Part shown: positions 25,456 to 33,922 of the stretch, in pieces | Numbering within the stretch: position 1 is the first letter of the stretch | Layout: each line of letters opens with the position of its first letter | Source of the DNA: Paenibacillus andongensis | GTDB lineage: Bacteria > Bacillota > Bacilli > Paenibacillales > NBRC-103111 | Assembly: GCF_025369935.1 (NCBI RefSeq) | Contig: NZ_CP104467.1 | Location: 5,525,001-5,589,000 of the forward strand | Direction of reading: 5' to 3' | Length of the DNA stretch: 64,000 bases | The notes under the pieces: model-generated | Databases searched by the model: none | Told to the model about the DNA's origin: nothing | Seen by the model: only the letters and a program-made list of their open reading frames with translations | Made by a program: the position numbers and the translations under genes

Positions 25456-26919
25456 TTACGGGATATATGTAACGCCCTCTGAATACGAATTATTCGCATT
25501 CCAGATCAGGTATTCGCGAACGCCCACGTCGCTCAAAGCTTTAATTTGCGCATCCACTTCAGCCTGGCCGTACTTGATGTAATTGCCAGCGCCAAGCCAG
25601 CTTGCTGTGAAATCTTGAATCCAAGGCCGCGAAAGAGGCGGCTTCTGCATCTCGGCAAACTTCTTTTTCTCTGCCTTCATATATTCGGCGACAAGGCGAT
25701 AAGGTTCTTTATCCGGTTTAGGAATGCCAAAATAGCCGTCCGACCAGTGACTCGGATAAATCATAGAGGAGATGACATCAACCGAGCTTGATATGCGGTT
25801 AAAATTCTGCCCAATCCCTGGCGCTTCTGGCAGCGTCGCTGAATAGCCGAAAATATCAACGGACACTTTGACACCGTATGGTTTGAGCTGCTCTCTTGCG
25901 TAAGCGACAAAGTCGCTGACCGCATCTACGCGAAGCTGAGTTAGCCTTGATTTCTCACTGACATCCGGTGCTTTTGGCGCCCCTTTTTTCAGATCAACTA
26001 CGCTCTTCTGCGCATCATCCAGCCCTTTCTTGTTCGCATCCGTCTTATCAGCATTGTACGTATTCGTCGCGTCAGTCAGCGTGCTCTCCAAAGCAGCTAA
26101 ATCCGCTTCATATTTCTTTGAAGCTTCGGCATACTTTTTTTCCTCTTCCTCGAATTTTAACGGCTTTTTATCCTTATAGTCGCCCATCGAATATATCAAC
26201 GATTTGTCGCGGCTTTCGAAGCCTTCCGGGAAGCGGACATAGTCAAACTGAATCTCTTTGAATCCAAGCTCCGCCGCAACTTTGGCGACATCAACATTGT
26301 GTTCCCACGTTTCTTTCAGAAACGGGTTAATAAACCCGTCGCCGTTCCCGTTGCGCCAAATGCTGCTGCCATCCACATACGAAAGATCCGGGCGCTTTTT
26401 CGCCAAAACCGTATCTTTAAAGGATACGATGCGCGCAATGGGATAAATGTGATGCTCCTCCAACATTTTCATGAGCGCCCCAGGATCATGGATGTAAGGC
26501 TGGCCGAATTCGGCAAGCTTCCCGTCTGGTTTGAACGTAATATAGCCATCATCATCCTTGATGTCGATGACCATCGCGTTGAGATCGGTGCTGTCCACAA
26601 GCGACAGCAGCTTCGGCATGCGAGCACCGCCGGCTGACCAGCCGGTTACATAAATACCGCGCACCGCATCTGGATACTCGAAATGCACAGGAGGATCAAA
26701 TGTATGCGCTTGACTAGGCGCAGGCGTGCTCGAATCCACCGGCGGCGACTCCAAGGGCGCTGGTGTAGGCACTGGCGTGGTAGTCGGCGTGACCTCCGGC
26801 ACGACCAGAGACGGCTGCTCCGATGGATGCGGCGTCTCGACAGCAACATCCGATGACGAACAAGCGGACAATGCAAGCACTAGAGCGAGCAAAATCCCGG
26901 TAAGCCCATTTTTCCTCAT
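25456..26919 (-). CDS. Putative glycosyl hydrolase (DUF4015-type) lipoprotein
   Basis: A 487-residue exported lipoprotein with lipobox LALSAC (Cys near residue 20). A Pro/Ser/Thr linker runs to ~75, followed by a DUF4015-type TIM-barrel glycosidase domain. Recognisable blocks are RGIYVTGWSAGG, LNAMVIDIKDDDGYITF, FKEIQFDYVRFPEG, VKVSVDIFGYSA and ISSMIYPSHW. A charged helical hairpin of about 70 residues (near 255-325) interrupts the barrel and is predicted to be a coiled coil; this insertion is variable in the family. The likely role is on cell-wall or exopolysaccharide glycans, but the substrate is unknown. Monocistronic. Confidence 0.88.
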   Translation of the reverse strand: MRKNGLTGILLALVLALSACSSSDVAVETPHPSEQPSLVVPEVTPTTTPVPTPAPLESPPVDSSTPAPSQAHTFDPPVHFEYPDAVRGIYVTGWSAGGARMPKLLSLVDSTDLNAMVIDIKDDDGYITFKPDGKLAEFGQPYIHDPGALMKMLEEHHIYPIARIVSFKDTVLAKKRPDLSYVDGSSIWRNGNGDGFINPFLKETWEHNVDVAKVAAELGFKEIQFDYVRFPEGFESRDKSLIYSMGDYKDKKPLKFEEEEKKYAEASKKYEADLAALESTLTDATNTYNADKTDANKKGLDDAQKSVVDLKKGAPKAPDVSEKSRLTQLRVDAVSDFVAYAREQLKPYGVKVSVDIFGYSATLPEAPGIGQNFNRISSSVDVISSMIYPSHWSDGYFGIPKPDKEPYRLVAEYMKAEKKKFAEMQKPPLSRPWIQDFTASWLGAGNYIKYGQAEVDAQIKALSDVGVREYLIWNANNSYSEGVTYIP

Positions 26920-27068
26920 AACGTTCTCCCCCTCACAACGGCAATTCAGCCTTTGTAATTGAAGTATTCATGAGGGAAGGTAACTATGCTCGATTGTTTA
27001 GCTTCTTATTTAATCTCATATTTATCATAAAACTCCTTGATTAATTCATGTACGTTGAACCTAAAAGA

Positions 27069-27090
27069 ACCGTCAGGATTCCCTAACGGT
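27069..27090 (-). terminator. Terminator of the six-helix membrane protein gene
   Basis: The arms ACCGTTAGG / CCTGACGGT on the - strand include one G-U pair and are followed by TTCTTTT. T-runs lie on both sides, so it may work both ways. Confidence 0.7.
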
Positions 27091-27112
27091 TTTTCTTACT
27101 CTAACGGAAGGC

Positions 27113-27808
27113 TTAAGCTTGTTGATCTTTAAACGAGGAAGATGCCGACGTAGAAATAGATGCGTAGGATTCAAAAGCGAGAGTCGCTCCGAAATAAGTG
27201 AAAACGACGTGGATAAGAGAGAAGGAATACTCGAAGATGTGTAAAGGAATGAATTTACCTACAACGAGAATCACCAGTACTGTGATCGCAGATAAGCCCA
27301 GTCCTCTAGGCAACACGCGTGCTTTGAGCGTGGCAATGCCTGTTAACAGCAAGCCGATGAAAATGCAAGGAATGATTGGAATCAGAACTAACAGTTGTAG
27401 CGGAAATTTGTCAATGCTCATGTTATTGATTTGATCGGAGACTACCTTCAGGGCAGCTTCATCTTGAATTGAACCGAACAGAATCGGGTAGGCGATAATT
27501 TGAACCGGACCATGGAAAATCTCAAACATCATACCGATAAAGAGCAGCGGCAGACCGACCCACCCCCATTTTCTTAACCCCTTGGATTGTCGCAAGAAAA
27601 ATCCCGGAAGACCCAGAAGCAAAAACGTGGAAGAGAAAGCCAGTAAGACATGAAGATTAACTGCTTGCTTCAAGAAAGACGGAATGGCCGAAACCGTCTC
27701 CGGTACATCACCTGCATGCATTACTTGCCCAATTACCCCCATGATACCGCCGATGAATAATGCCCACCCTGAGAAACGCAAAAAACCTTTTGGAATTGAA
27801 ATGTTCAT
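27113..27808 (-). CDS. Six-helix membrane protein next to a two-component system
   Basis: A 231-residue integral membrane protein with six hydrophobic segments (about residues 12-32, 47-70, 80-100, 138-160, 170-190 and 200-220) and a polar Ser-rich tail. AAGGAGG lies 8 nt before the ATG. I recognise no catalytic motif or named family. It is divergent from the ComP/NarL-type kinase at 28007, and the shared region holds a nested palindromic operator also found before the gene at 31001. It is therefore a likely target of that two-component system. Confidence 0.75.
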   Translation of the reverse strand: MNISIPKGFLRFSGWALFIGGIMGVIGQVMHAGDVPETVSAIPSFLKQAVNLHVLLAFSSTFLLLGLPGFFLRQSKGLRKWGWVGLPLLFIGMMFEIFHGPVQIIAYPILFGSIQDEAALKVVSDQINNMSIDKFPLQLLVLIPIIPCIFIGLLLTGIATLKARVLPRGLGLSAITVLVILVVGKFIPLHIFEYSFSLIHVVFTYFGATLAFESYASISTSASSSFKDQQA

Positions 27809-27857
27809 TTTATATCCTCCTTAGAGCCGTTTATATCCATAGCTTACTATCTGAGTC

Positions 27858-27910
27858 TTTCCCAAGTCATGAGGAGGCGATTCCCAAAGGTTGGGAACTT
27901 GATCGGGAAA
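27858..27910. promoter_or_regulatory. Nested palindromic operator, site 1
   Basis: The core palindrome TTCCCAA-AGG-TTGGGAA (27881-27897) is flanked by outer half-sites TTTCCC (27858-27863) and GGGAAA (27905-27910). The 15 bp GAGGAGGCGATTCCC (27871-27885) is identical in site 2 at 33041-33094. It lies between the divergent genes 27113-27808 and 28007-30136. Confidence 0.65.
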
Positions 27911-27934
27911 TTCATTTGTGGTGATGTAAAAGCA

Positions 27935-27964
27935 TTTACGCTGATTAGTCTCGACTGCTATAAT
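27935..27964 (+). promoter_or_regulatory. Promoter of the kinase/response regulator operon
   Basis: TTTACG, an 18 bp spacer and a perfect TATAAT at 27959-27964. The weak -35 together with the operator just upstream suggests activator dependence. It places the start site inside the long 27869 frame and supports the ATG at 28007. Confidence 0.55.
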
Positions 27965-28006
27965 TTTCATAGTAAGAAAACGCATATAAGGATTGTGATA
28001 GGTAAA

Positions 28007-30136
28007 ATGAAGCTCCTGCGAATGGCTGTGTTCGTTCTGTGCTTGTTAACGCTGGCATTATTTGTTGCCAGTATTCCAGTATTCTACAATGAAGTTAAAA
28101 ACCATTGCGCGCTGCAAGGGTGTGAGGCTTTCTATATCCCACCGCCTGCACCAGAATGGTTCGCCGCTAACCGGGTAAGTCCAGAACAATTCGCCCTCGG
28201 CTACGAAGTGATTTACCTCGTGTTTGGCATGGTTTATATGATCGCAGGGGCAATCATTTTCTACAGAAAGTCGAATGAAATGCTCGGTTTGCTAGGTACT
28301 CTAATGCTATTCACGCTAGGCTGCACCTTTACTCCCTTTACGTTTGCTATTTCGGTCATGAATCCTTATTTTCAGTTTTTTATTCGGATTCTTGAATCCA
28401 TTGGATTTTCCGCTTTAATATTCTTCTTTTTTTTATTTCCAGTCGGACGATTTTTGCCGAAATGGTCATTAGTTTTGGCGATCGCCTTAAGCGTCCTCCG
28501 CATTCCCGGGTTCATTGCTCCCGGAACGGCGTTTGACTTGCAGCATGTTTCACCGGTTCTTGGCTTTGCTTGGTTATTCGTATGGGCTTGTTCTCTCATA
28601 GGTATACAGTGGTACCGCTATAGGAAGGAGATGGGACCGCTGGAACGACAACAAACCAAATGGGTCGTCTACGGTCTTTCACTTGCCTTGTCGGGGTTAA
28701 TCGGATTAACGATTATGTTCATCATTTGGGAAGCGGAATTGAATAACAATCCATTTTTGATGTACGGCATGGAGATAGGCATTCATTTATCTATGATGAT
28801 CATTGCAGTTACATTGATCATGGCCATATTGCGGCATCGGCTATGGGATATTGATCCTTTAATGAACCGGACCCTGCTTTATGGGATTTTATCAGCATGT
28901 GTAGTCGGGATCTATGTGATCAGTGTTTGGTATATCGGTAAACTATTGAACACACAGCATCATTTATTCGTATCTCTCGTTGCTACGGGTATTGTGGCCG
29001 TCATATTTACCCCTGTGAAAGAGAAACTGCAACGATGGATTAACCGCCTGATGTACGGGGAAAAGGACGACCCATTCGCCGTTCTGACGAAGCTCGGGAA
29101 GAAGCTGGAGGAGCCCATGCCGCCGGAAGAGGTTCTGGCGGTTGTCGTTCGAACGATTCGGGAAGCGTTGAGACTTCCGTACGGTTACCTTGTCTTTAGG
29201 CAGCACGGTGAAGTATGGATGACCATTCAGGATGGCAGGCCGCAGCCGGAGTACGTGGAACATAACATCGTTCATCAGGGAGAAGTGCTGGGAACATTGT
29301 ATCTGTCGCCACGCGGGAGTGGAGAAACCTTCACTCCTTCGGATCGAAGCTTCCTGGAGCCCCTTATTCGTCAGGCGGGTGCTGTAATTAAGAGTGTTAA
29401 GGTGTCACTCGAACTTAAACTGCTCGCTGCAGACTTGCAGGAATCCAGGGAACGGCTGGTTTTGGCTAGGGAAGAAGAGCGAAGGCGGTTAAGAAGTAAC
29501 TTGCACGATGATCTTGCACCGAGATTAGCATCACTCGCTCTAACCGCTGCCGCAGCAGAAGAACTGCTGGTTACGGATATGAAAGCGACCAAAACGATTC
29601 TAACGGAGCTCAGAACGACGATACGCAGTACCGTTGCCGAAATACGCGGCATGGTGCATGACCTGAGGCCTCCTGCATTGGATGAGTTGGGGCTCATTGG
29701 CGCTGTCAAAGAAAGAATAAGTGATGTCTCCTCGCCGATCCAGCGTGCACATCAATGGGGCAGTATACCCGATTTGACTTTTCATCTCGATGTACCTGAT
29801 GCGCTTCCGGCACTTCCGGCGGCTGTGGAGGTGGCTGCGTATCGCATTGTTACCGAAGCGATCGTCAATGTCGTTCGCCATTCAAAGGCAAGCACTTGTC
29901 AGGTCAGCCTAATGTTGAATGAGCAGACCAGCATGCTGAAGCTGGAGGTGCGAGATAATGGCATTGGATTAGGAGCTACTGTTCGCCGTGATCGAGTTAG
30001 CGGAATTGGGCTGCAATCCATGCGGGAGCGTGCAGAAGAGCTGGGGGGCAGCTGCAAAATCGAGAATGCATCACAAGGAGGAACGTGTCTTGTTGCACTT
30101 TTGCCTGTGAATGCCGAGACGGAGGTTAGAACATGA
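28007..30136 (+). CDS. ComP/NarL-type membrane sensor histidine kinase
   Basis: A 709-residue sensor kinase of the HisKA_3 class. The N-terminal ~350 residues carry about nine hydrophobic helices, as in ComP, with a short outward loop containing a Cys-Cys pair (CALQGCEAF). A GAF-like linker domain follows (residues ~365-490). The dimerisation/phosphoacceptor helix has RRRLRSNLHDDLAPRLA (His near 521), and the HATPase_c domain has EAIVNVVRHSKA, RDNGIGLG and GIGLQSMRERAEELGG. A longer frame from 27869 starts before the promoter and inside the operator, so I reject it. The last codons overlap the regulator gene by ATGA. The signal is unknown. Confidence 0.9.
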   Translation: MKLLRMAVFVLCLLTLALFVASIPVFYNEVKNHCALQGCEAFYIPPPAPEWFAANRVSPEQFALGYEVIYLVFGMVYMIAGAIIFYRKSNEMLGLLGTLMLFTLGCTFTPFTFAISVMNPYFQFFIRILESIGFSALIFFFFLFPVGRFLPKWSLVLAIALSVLRIPGFIAPGTAFDLQHVSPVLGFAWLFVWACSLIGIQWYRYRKEMGPLERQQTKWVVYGLSLALSGLIGLTIMFIIWEAELNNNPFLMYGMEIGIHLSMMIIAVTLIMAILRHRLWDIDPLMNRTLLYGILSACVVGIYVISVWYIGKLLNTQHHLFVSLVATGIVAVIFTPVKEKLQRWINRLMYGEKDDPFAVLTKLGKKLEEPMPPEEVLAVVVRTIREALRLPYGYLVFRQHGEVWMTIQDGRPQPEYVEHNIVHQGEVLGTLYLSPRGSGETFTPSDRSFLEPLIRQAGAVIKSVKVSLELKLLAADLQESRERLVLAREEERRRLRSNLHDDLAPRLASLALTAAAAEELLVTDMKATKTILTELRTTIRSTVAEIRGMVHDLRPPALDELGLIGAVKERISDVSSPIQRAHQWGSIPDLTFHLDVPDALPALPAAVEVAAYRIVTEAIVNVVRHSKASTCQVSLMLNEQTSMLKLEVRDNGIGLGATVRRDRVSGIGLQSMRERAEELGGSCKIENASQGGTCLVALLPVNAETEVRT

Positions 30137-30810
30137 AATCATTACGACTTGTAATTGTTGACGATCACCCGCTCTTCAGACATGGTGTAGGTACACTGTT
30201 CAGTACAATACCTGATTTGGAAGTCGTGGGTGAGGCCGCATCCGGTGAAGAAGCCGTTCTGCTTGCCGAAGAGCTGAAGCCCGATGTCATGCTCATGGAT
30301 ATTCGCATGCCAGGCTTGAACGGCATTGAAGCGACCCGGCGCATCGTTAGCGCAAACCCGAGCATACAGATCCTTATCCTTACGATGTTTCAAGACGATA
30401 CCTCCGTATTTACAGCTATGCGTGCCGGGGCTAAAGGTTACGTTCTTAAGGATGCTGAGAAGGATGAGCTTCTTCGCGCGATACGTGCTGTTGGCAGCGG
30501 AGAAGCCATTTTCAGCAGCGGCATAGCCTCCCGCATGATCGAATATTTCTCCATGGCGCGCCCGGCTGCTCAGGAAGAATTATTTCCTGAACTGTCTGGC
30601 CGTGAGCGCGAAGTGCTTTATCTCATGGAAGGCGGCTCTACGAACGCCCAAATCGCACAGAAGCTCGAATTAAGCGGTAAAACGGTAGCTAATTATGTAA
30701 CTAACATATTAAACAAGCTGCAGGTTGCCGATCGGAAAGAGGCTATGCGTCTGGCAAGAGAGTCGAAGCATAGGCTAGAGTCAAATAACATAAGAAACCA
30801 AACGGACTAA
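30133..30810 (+). CDS. NarL/FixJ-family response regulator
   Basis: A 225-residue regulator. The receiver domain has the acidic pair VDDHPLF, the phospho-acceptor MLMDIRMPGLNG (Asp near residue 56), Thr in LTMF and Lys in VLKDAEKDE. The LuxR-type HTH lies at residues ~155-215 (LSGREREVLYLMEGGSTNAQIAQ, ANYVTNILNKLQV). Its ATG overlaps the kinase stop by 4 bp, so the two are translationally coupled partners. It is the best candidate to bind the palindromic operators at 27858 and 33041, which would make it autoregulatory. That link is inference. Confidence 0.93.
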   Translation: MKSLRLVIVDDHPLFRHGVGTLFSTIPDLEVVGEAASGEEAVLLAEELKPDVMLMDIRMPGLNGIEATRRIVSANPSIQILILTMFQDDTSVFTAMRAGAKGYVLKDAEKDELLRAIRAVGSGEAIFSSGIASRMIEYFSMARPAAQEELFPELSGREREVLYLMEGGSTNAQIAQKLELSGKTVANYVTNILNKLQVADRKEAMRLARESKHRLESNNIRNQTD

Positions 30811-30952
30811 AGGTAATTTTTTCAATGAGTTGATTTTGTTTGGCCTGCGATTTAAACATCAAAATAGCTTATGAAACTGATTCCATCTCGTAGTCAATCT
30901 CGTCTTTATAGGTAAACCTTACCGGGCTCAAAATCGTTCATCATATCCCTAC

Positions 30953-30987
30953 GAAAAAAGGCAGTCTCTCCAAATAGGAGAGACTGC
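30953..30987 (-). terminator. Terminator of the stalk-domain protein gene
   Basis: A perfect 11 bp stem GCAGTCTCTCC / GGAGAGACTGC, 5 nt loop, T-run on the - strand. It ends 13 bp past the stop. Confidence 0.9.
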
Positions 30988-31000
30988 GCTTGTTCTGGGG

Positions 31001-32926
31001 CTAATTTCCGGCCGTACTACTGAGCTTGGCTTCAAACTCATTTAGAAAGATCGAACGTGTGCCCAATGGATTATGAAAATCGAATTCGACAGACTGGACA
31101 AATTTACCCGTGCCTTTGATGCGTAAAAGCATAGTCATAGGTTCGTGCCCCTCCGGCATCCATCTGGCAGCTATCTTGTACCGCCCGAGCGGTATTTTAT
31201 CCAACCCGTGACCGCCTGTCTCGAGTACATCTGCGCGTTTCGTAATGATTTGGCCGGTGCTGCCGTCAAATAACGCTCCGACAGGTGTGAGTGTAACTTC
31301 AAGGTCGCTCATTTGGAATTCTGGCAAACTATCGTCAAACGACCAAAAATCGGGATTGATTTCAATATGCCCTACAACATCCTTCAAGGTAAAATTACGA
31401 ATAGCCCCTGTGCTCCCGGCGAACGGTTTATCGACGTCAGACCTTAAAAAGAAACTAAGTTCCTTACCATTGTACTCACGGGAGAAAGACGAGGACATAC
31501 TCCATGTTGCGGGAACGTGAGCCAATTCAATTCGATAGTATCCATTCTCATCGGTAACACTTTGCATATTGCTATCATAAAGCAATAGGTTATCCGCATT
31601 TATCGTGATTCCCGGAATTGGATTGCCCTGAGAATTCAGTAAATACCCTTTAACGACGTAGGGTTCAACCTCTCCTGCAGATGGTACGGGCGCCGGTGTT
31701 GGTGTTGGTGTTGGTGTTGGTGTTGGTGTTGGTGTTGGTGTTGGTGTTGGTGTTGGTGTTGGTGTTGGTGTTGGTGTTGGTGTTGGTGTTGGTGTTGGTG
31801 TTGGTGTCGGATTCGTGCCTGGGGCGGGGTCCTCAATCTGAATCGTCCACACATTGCCGCTGCTGGAGAAAGCAACATCGTAACCGCTGCTCTCCGAAAC
31901 GAAGCGCAATGGTACCATCGTACTGCCGTCAATGATCTGGGCAGGTACGTCCAGGCTGACAGTTTTTCCGTTTACGACTGCATTCGTATTATTGATCGTC
32001 AATTCGATTGAGAGGCCGTTCTTCGTTCCGATCGCTTTCCGGACAGCACCCTCCTCCACCCATTTCACCGTAAACCCTAAGGTTTCAAACAGTTTGCGGA
32101 ATGGGACAAGCGTACGACCGTCTTTCACGATCGGCTGTGCATCGTCAAAATGAAGCTCTGCCCCTTTGAAAAGTACATGGATCGCAATATCCTTCGATCC
32201 ATCCGCAGGAGAAGGGACAGGAGCCGGGCTCGGGGTCGGTGTTGGGTTAGGCGACGGCGTCGGGTTCGGATTAGGTGCCTGCGAGGGTGTCGGACTCGGT
32301 AACGGCACTGGCGTCGTAGAAGGAGCAGACGTCCCTTCCGAAATCATTGGCTTCTTGTATTTAATCGGTTTGGAAACTATCGCACCTTGCGGTGTCTCGA
32401 TTTCCAGCACGTAAGACTGCGTTTCCTTAATCGTGCCGTTGTCACTAGCGTACAAGTCGAACGTAAGCTGCCCTTGGAACTCGCCGACCGGCTCCTTCAC
32501 ATCTTTTCGAAAACCTGGGTTAATAATTTCGCTTTCATGAGTTATAGCGCCGTCTGCAGCTGTAATCGATTTGTCCTGTACGATGCCGAGCAACCAGCCG
32601 GTCGTAGCGCGGTTCGTTCTCCACATCCCTTGAGAATTATCCTTGCCGTAATCATCCGTAGAGCGGAGCACAACCGCATTAATGAGCGTTTTTTGTGCTA
32701 AGTTCAGCACCAGCTTGAAGTGGCCATCCTTATTGCCCTCCGGCTTGAAGTCAGCTGCTCCGACAACATCAGACGCAGTATCGAGCAGACTAAACTCCTT
32801 GATTGTAACTCCAGCAGGCGAGGTTTCTCCGAAAGCGCCGGCGACTCCGCCATACGACAAGCAGCCCGCCAGCACAAGGGAAACAGCTGATTTCCAAATT
32901 CTTTGTTTTTTATACGTAACCATCAT
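31001..32926 (-). CDS. Secreted stalk-domain protein with (PT)n linker and carboxypeptidase-like domain
   Basis: A 641-residue exported protein. It has a signal peptide (basic start, then SAVSLVLAGCLSYGGVAGAFG) and a beta-rich N-terminal domain (~35-185). A Pro-rich linker leads to a copper amine oxidase-like stalk domain (~235-345: LVPFRKLFETLGFTVKWVEEG, TMVPLRFVSESSGYDVAFSSSG). About 20 Pro-Thr pairs follow, then a C-terminal carboxypeptidase regulatory-like domain (GNPIPGITINADN). I use the ATG at 32926, 7 nt after AAGGAG; a longer frame from 32974 lacks a ribosome site. Its promoter carries operator site 2, so it is probably controlled by the regulator at 30133. A cell-surface role is inferred. 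Confidence 0.87.
   Translation of the reverse strand: MMVTYKKQRIWKSAVSLVLAGCLSYGGVAGAFGETSPAGVTIKEFSLLDTASDVVGAADFKPEGNKDGHFKLVLNLAQKTLINAVVLRSTDDYGKDNSQGMWRTNRATTGWLLGIVQDKSITAADGAITHESEIINPGFRKDVKEPVGEFQGQLTFDLYASDNGTIKETQSYVLEIETPQGAIVSKPIKYKKPMISEGTSAPSTTPVPLPSPTPSQAPNPNPTPSPNPTPTPSPAPVPSPADGSKDIAIHVLFKGAELHFDDAQPIVKDGRTLVPFRKLFETLGFTVKWVEEGAVRKAIGTKNGLSIELTINNTNAVVNGKTVSLDVPAQIIDGSTMVPLRFVSESSGYDVAFSSSGNVWTIQIEDPAPGTNPTPTPTPTPTPTPTPTPTPTPTPTPTPTPTPTPTPTPTPAPVPSAGEVEPYVVKGYLLNSQGNPIPGITINADNLLLYDSNMQSVTDENGYYRIELAHVPATWSMSSSFSREYNGKELSFFLRSDVDKPFAGSTGAIRNFTLKDVVGHIEINPDFWSFDDSLPEFQMSDLEVTLTPVGALFDGSTGQIITKRADVLETGGHGLDKIPLGRYKIAARWMPEGHEPMTMLLRIKGTGKFVQSVEFDFHNPLGTRSIFLNEFEAKLSSTAGN
31695..31808. 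repeat. Hexanucleotide repeat (GGTGTT)18 inside the (PT)n linker
   Basis: There are eighteen perfect GGTGTT units (31695-31802) and a nineteenth GGTGTC. On the coding strand they encode alternating Pro-Thr. Because the unit is two codons, slippage changes linker length without shifting the frame. Confidence 0.95.
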
Positions 32927-33023
32927 GTTCATTCTCCTTCTCCCAATTCTACAGATATGGAACGAATTTACCACTAACTAGTTGTCAAGTGTTTCTAGGT
33001 GCGTTCTTTGACTTGATGGATTT

Positions 33024-33094
33024 ATTATAACTCCCCAAACTTCCCTTTCGACAGAGGAGGCGATTCCCGAAAACCGGGAATTTCGGTTGGGAAA
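33024..33094 (-). promoter_or_regulatory. Promoter and nested palindromic operator, site 2
   Basis: A perfect -10 TATAAT (33029-33024) has no good -35. In its place begins the operator: half-site TTCCC (33041-33045), core TTCCCG-AAAAC-CGGGAA (33064-33080) and half-site GGGAAA (33089-33094). The 15 bp GAGGAGGCGATTCCC (33054-33068) is identical to site 1. The layout is typical of a promoter that needs an activator. Confidence 0.65.
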
Positions 33095-33237
33095 CTTCCA
33101 TACCGACTTGGTAACCAACAAGTTCCGATCAAAAAAACAGGGAGCAGATGCCGCTCGGCAAACTGCTCCTTGTTCTTTGAACGAAAGCTAACCCTTAGCT
33201 TTCCACTCTCGGTATTTGTTTCTCATAAATGATAAAA

Positions 33238-33275
33238 GGATAAAACTCGTTTTAACTGGATGTCGTTTTTTATCC
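33238..33275 (-). terminator. Probable terminator overlapping the end of the small lipoprotein gene
   Basis: Arms GGATAAAAAACG / CGAGTTTTATCC on the - strand (10 of 12 paired) are followed by TTTTATC. The hairpin begins at the stop codon. A second hairpin, GGAGCAG / CTGCTCC near 33141-33168, lies beyond it. Confidence 0.5.
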
Positions 33276-33662
33276 TTCAACTAATTGATACAATCTAATG
33301 TCTTCTCTTTCTGTTTCAGCTATTAGTATGTCATTTCGCTCTTTGACACGAAAGATCTTTGTTCCGACTACAAGTTTATTAGCTGTTCCGTTTTTAAAAG
33401 CTTTACCATTATTACTTTGTTGAGTAATTTCAGTTACTTGTATGTCTTTCGTTAATTTTAACTCGTCTACCCAAGGAATTCCTGCTTTGTATATGGTGTC
33501 TTTACACATAAAAACATTTGCATTCGGATCCATTCTTAAAACTTCTTGTGCAGTTGGATTTCCAATTGTTTTAGTCTGTTCTGAAGTCATTAATATTTCA
33601 TTTTTCGTGCACCCTGCTGTAATAAAACACGTTAACAAAAGAATAAACATAACGATTCTCAT
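33270..33662 (-). CDS. Small hypothetical lipoprotein
   Basis: A 130-residue protein with a lipoprotein signal peptide (hydrophobic core, then ITAGC, Cys at 18). The mature part is ~112 residues, mostly beta strand by composition, with no motif I recognise. GGAGGGGAG precedes the ATG. It is monocistronic between the stalk protein gene and the divergent nuclease gene. Function unknown. Confidence 0.75.
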   Translation of the reverse strand: MRIVMFILLLTCFITAGCTKNEILMTSEQTKTIGNPTAQEVLRMDPNANVFMCKDTIYKAGIPWVDELKLTKDIQVTEITQQSNNGKAFKNGTANKLVVGTKIFRVKERNDILIAETEREDIRLYQLVEG

Positions 33663-33922
33663 GCACTCCCCTCCTTCAGTTTCAATGATGGGGTAATATC
33701 CTATACATTAGGACGATAAAATTATTTCGAATGTTACGTTAATCTGCCCACATTAATTAAGGACAAGAATATCTTTATACGGAAGCATCCTACTTAAATA
33801 GCTTTAATTACAATCTAACGAAACATTTATACAATCTTAACATGATCATTATTGTAAAAAAATAGTGGTTAATTATACTAGATTAGTAATCTTAAATTTA
33901 TAAATAGGAGGAAAGTCAACAA

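Noticed and set aside
27869-28006. Longer start of the sensor kinase at 27869
   Set aside because: This start lies inside the palindromic operator and upstream of the -10 at 27959-27964; the added residues are not membrane-sensor-like.
31695-31808. CRISPR-like or minisatellite array
   Set aside because: Perfect hexamer without spacers and fully in frame with a coding Pro-Thr linker; the 42 bp array at 12.7-15.3 kb and the 9 bp GPQ array are likewise coding repeats.
33800-33870. Possible Pho boxes (TTAACA-like) before the secreted nuclease
   Set aside because: AT-rich stretch with only one good TTAACA and irregular spacing; not convincing as a PhoP site.
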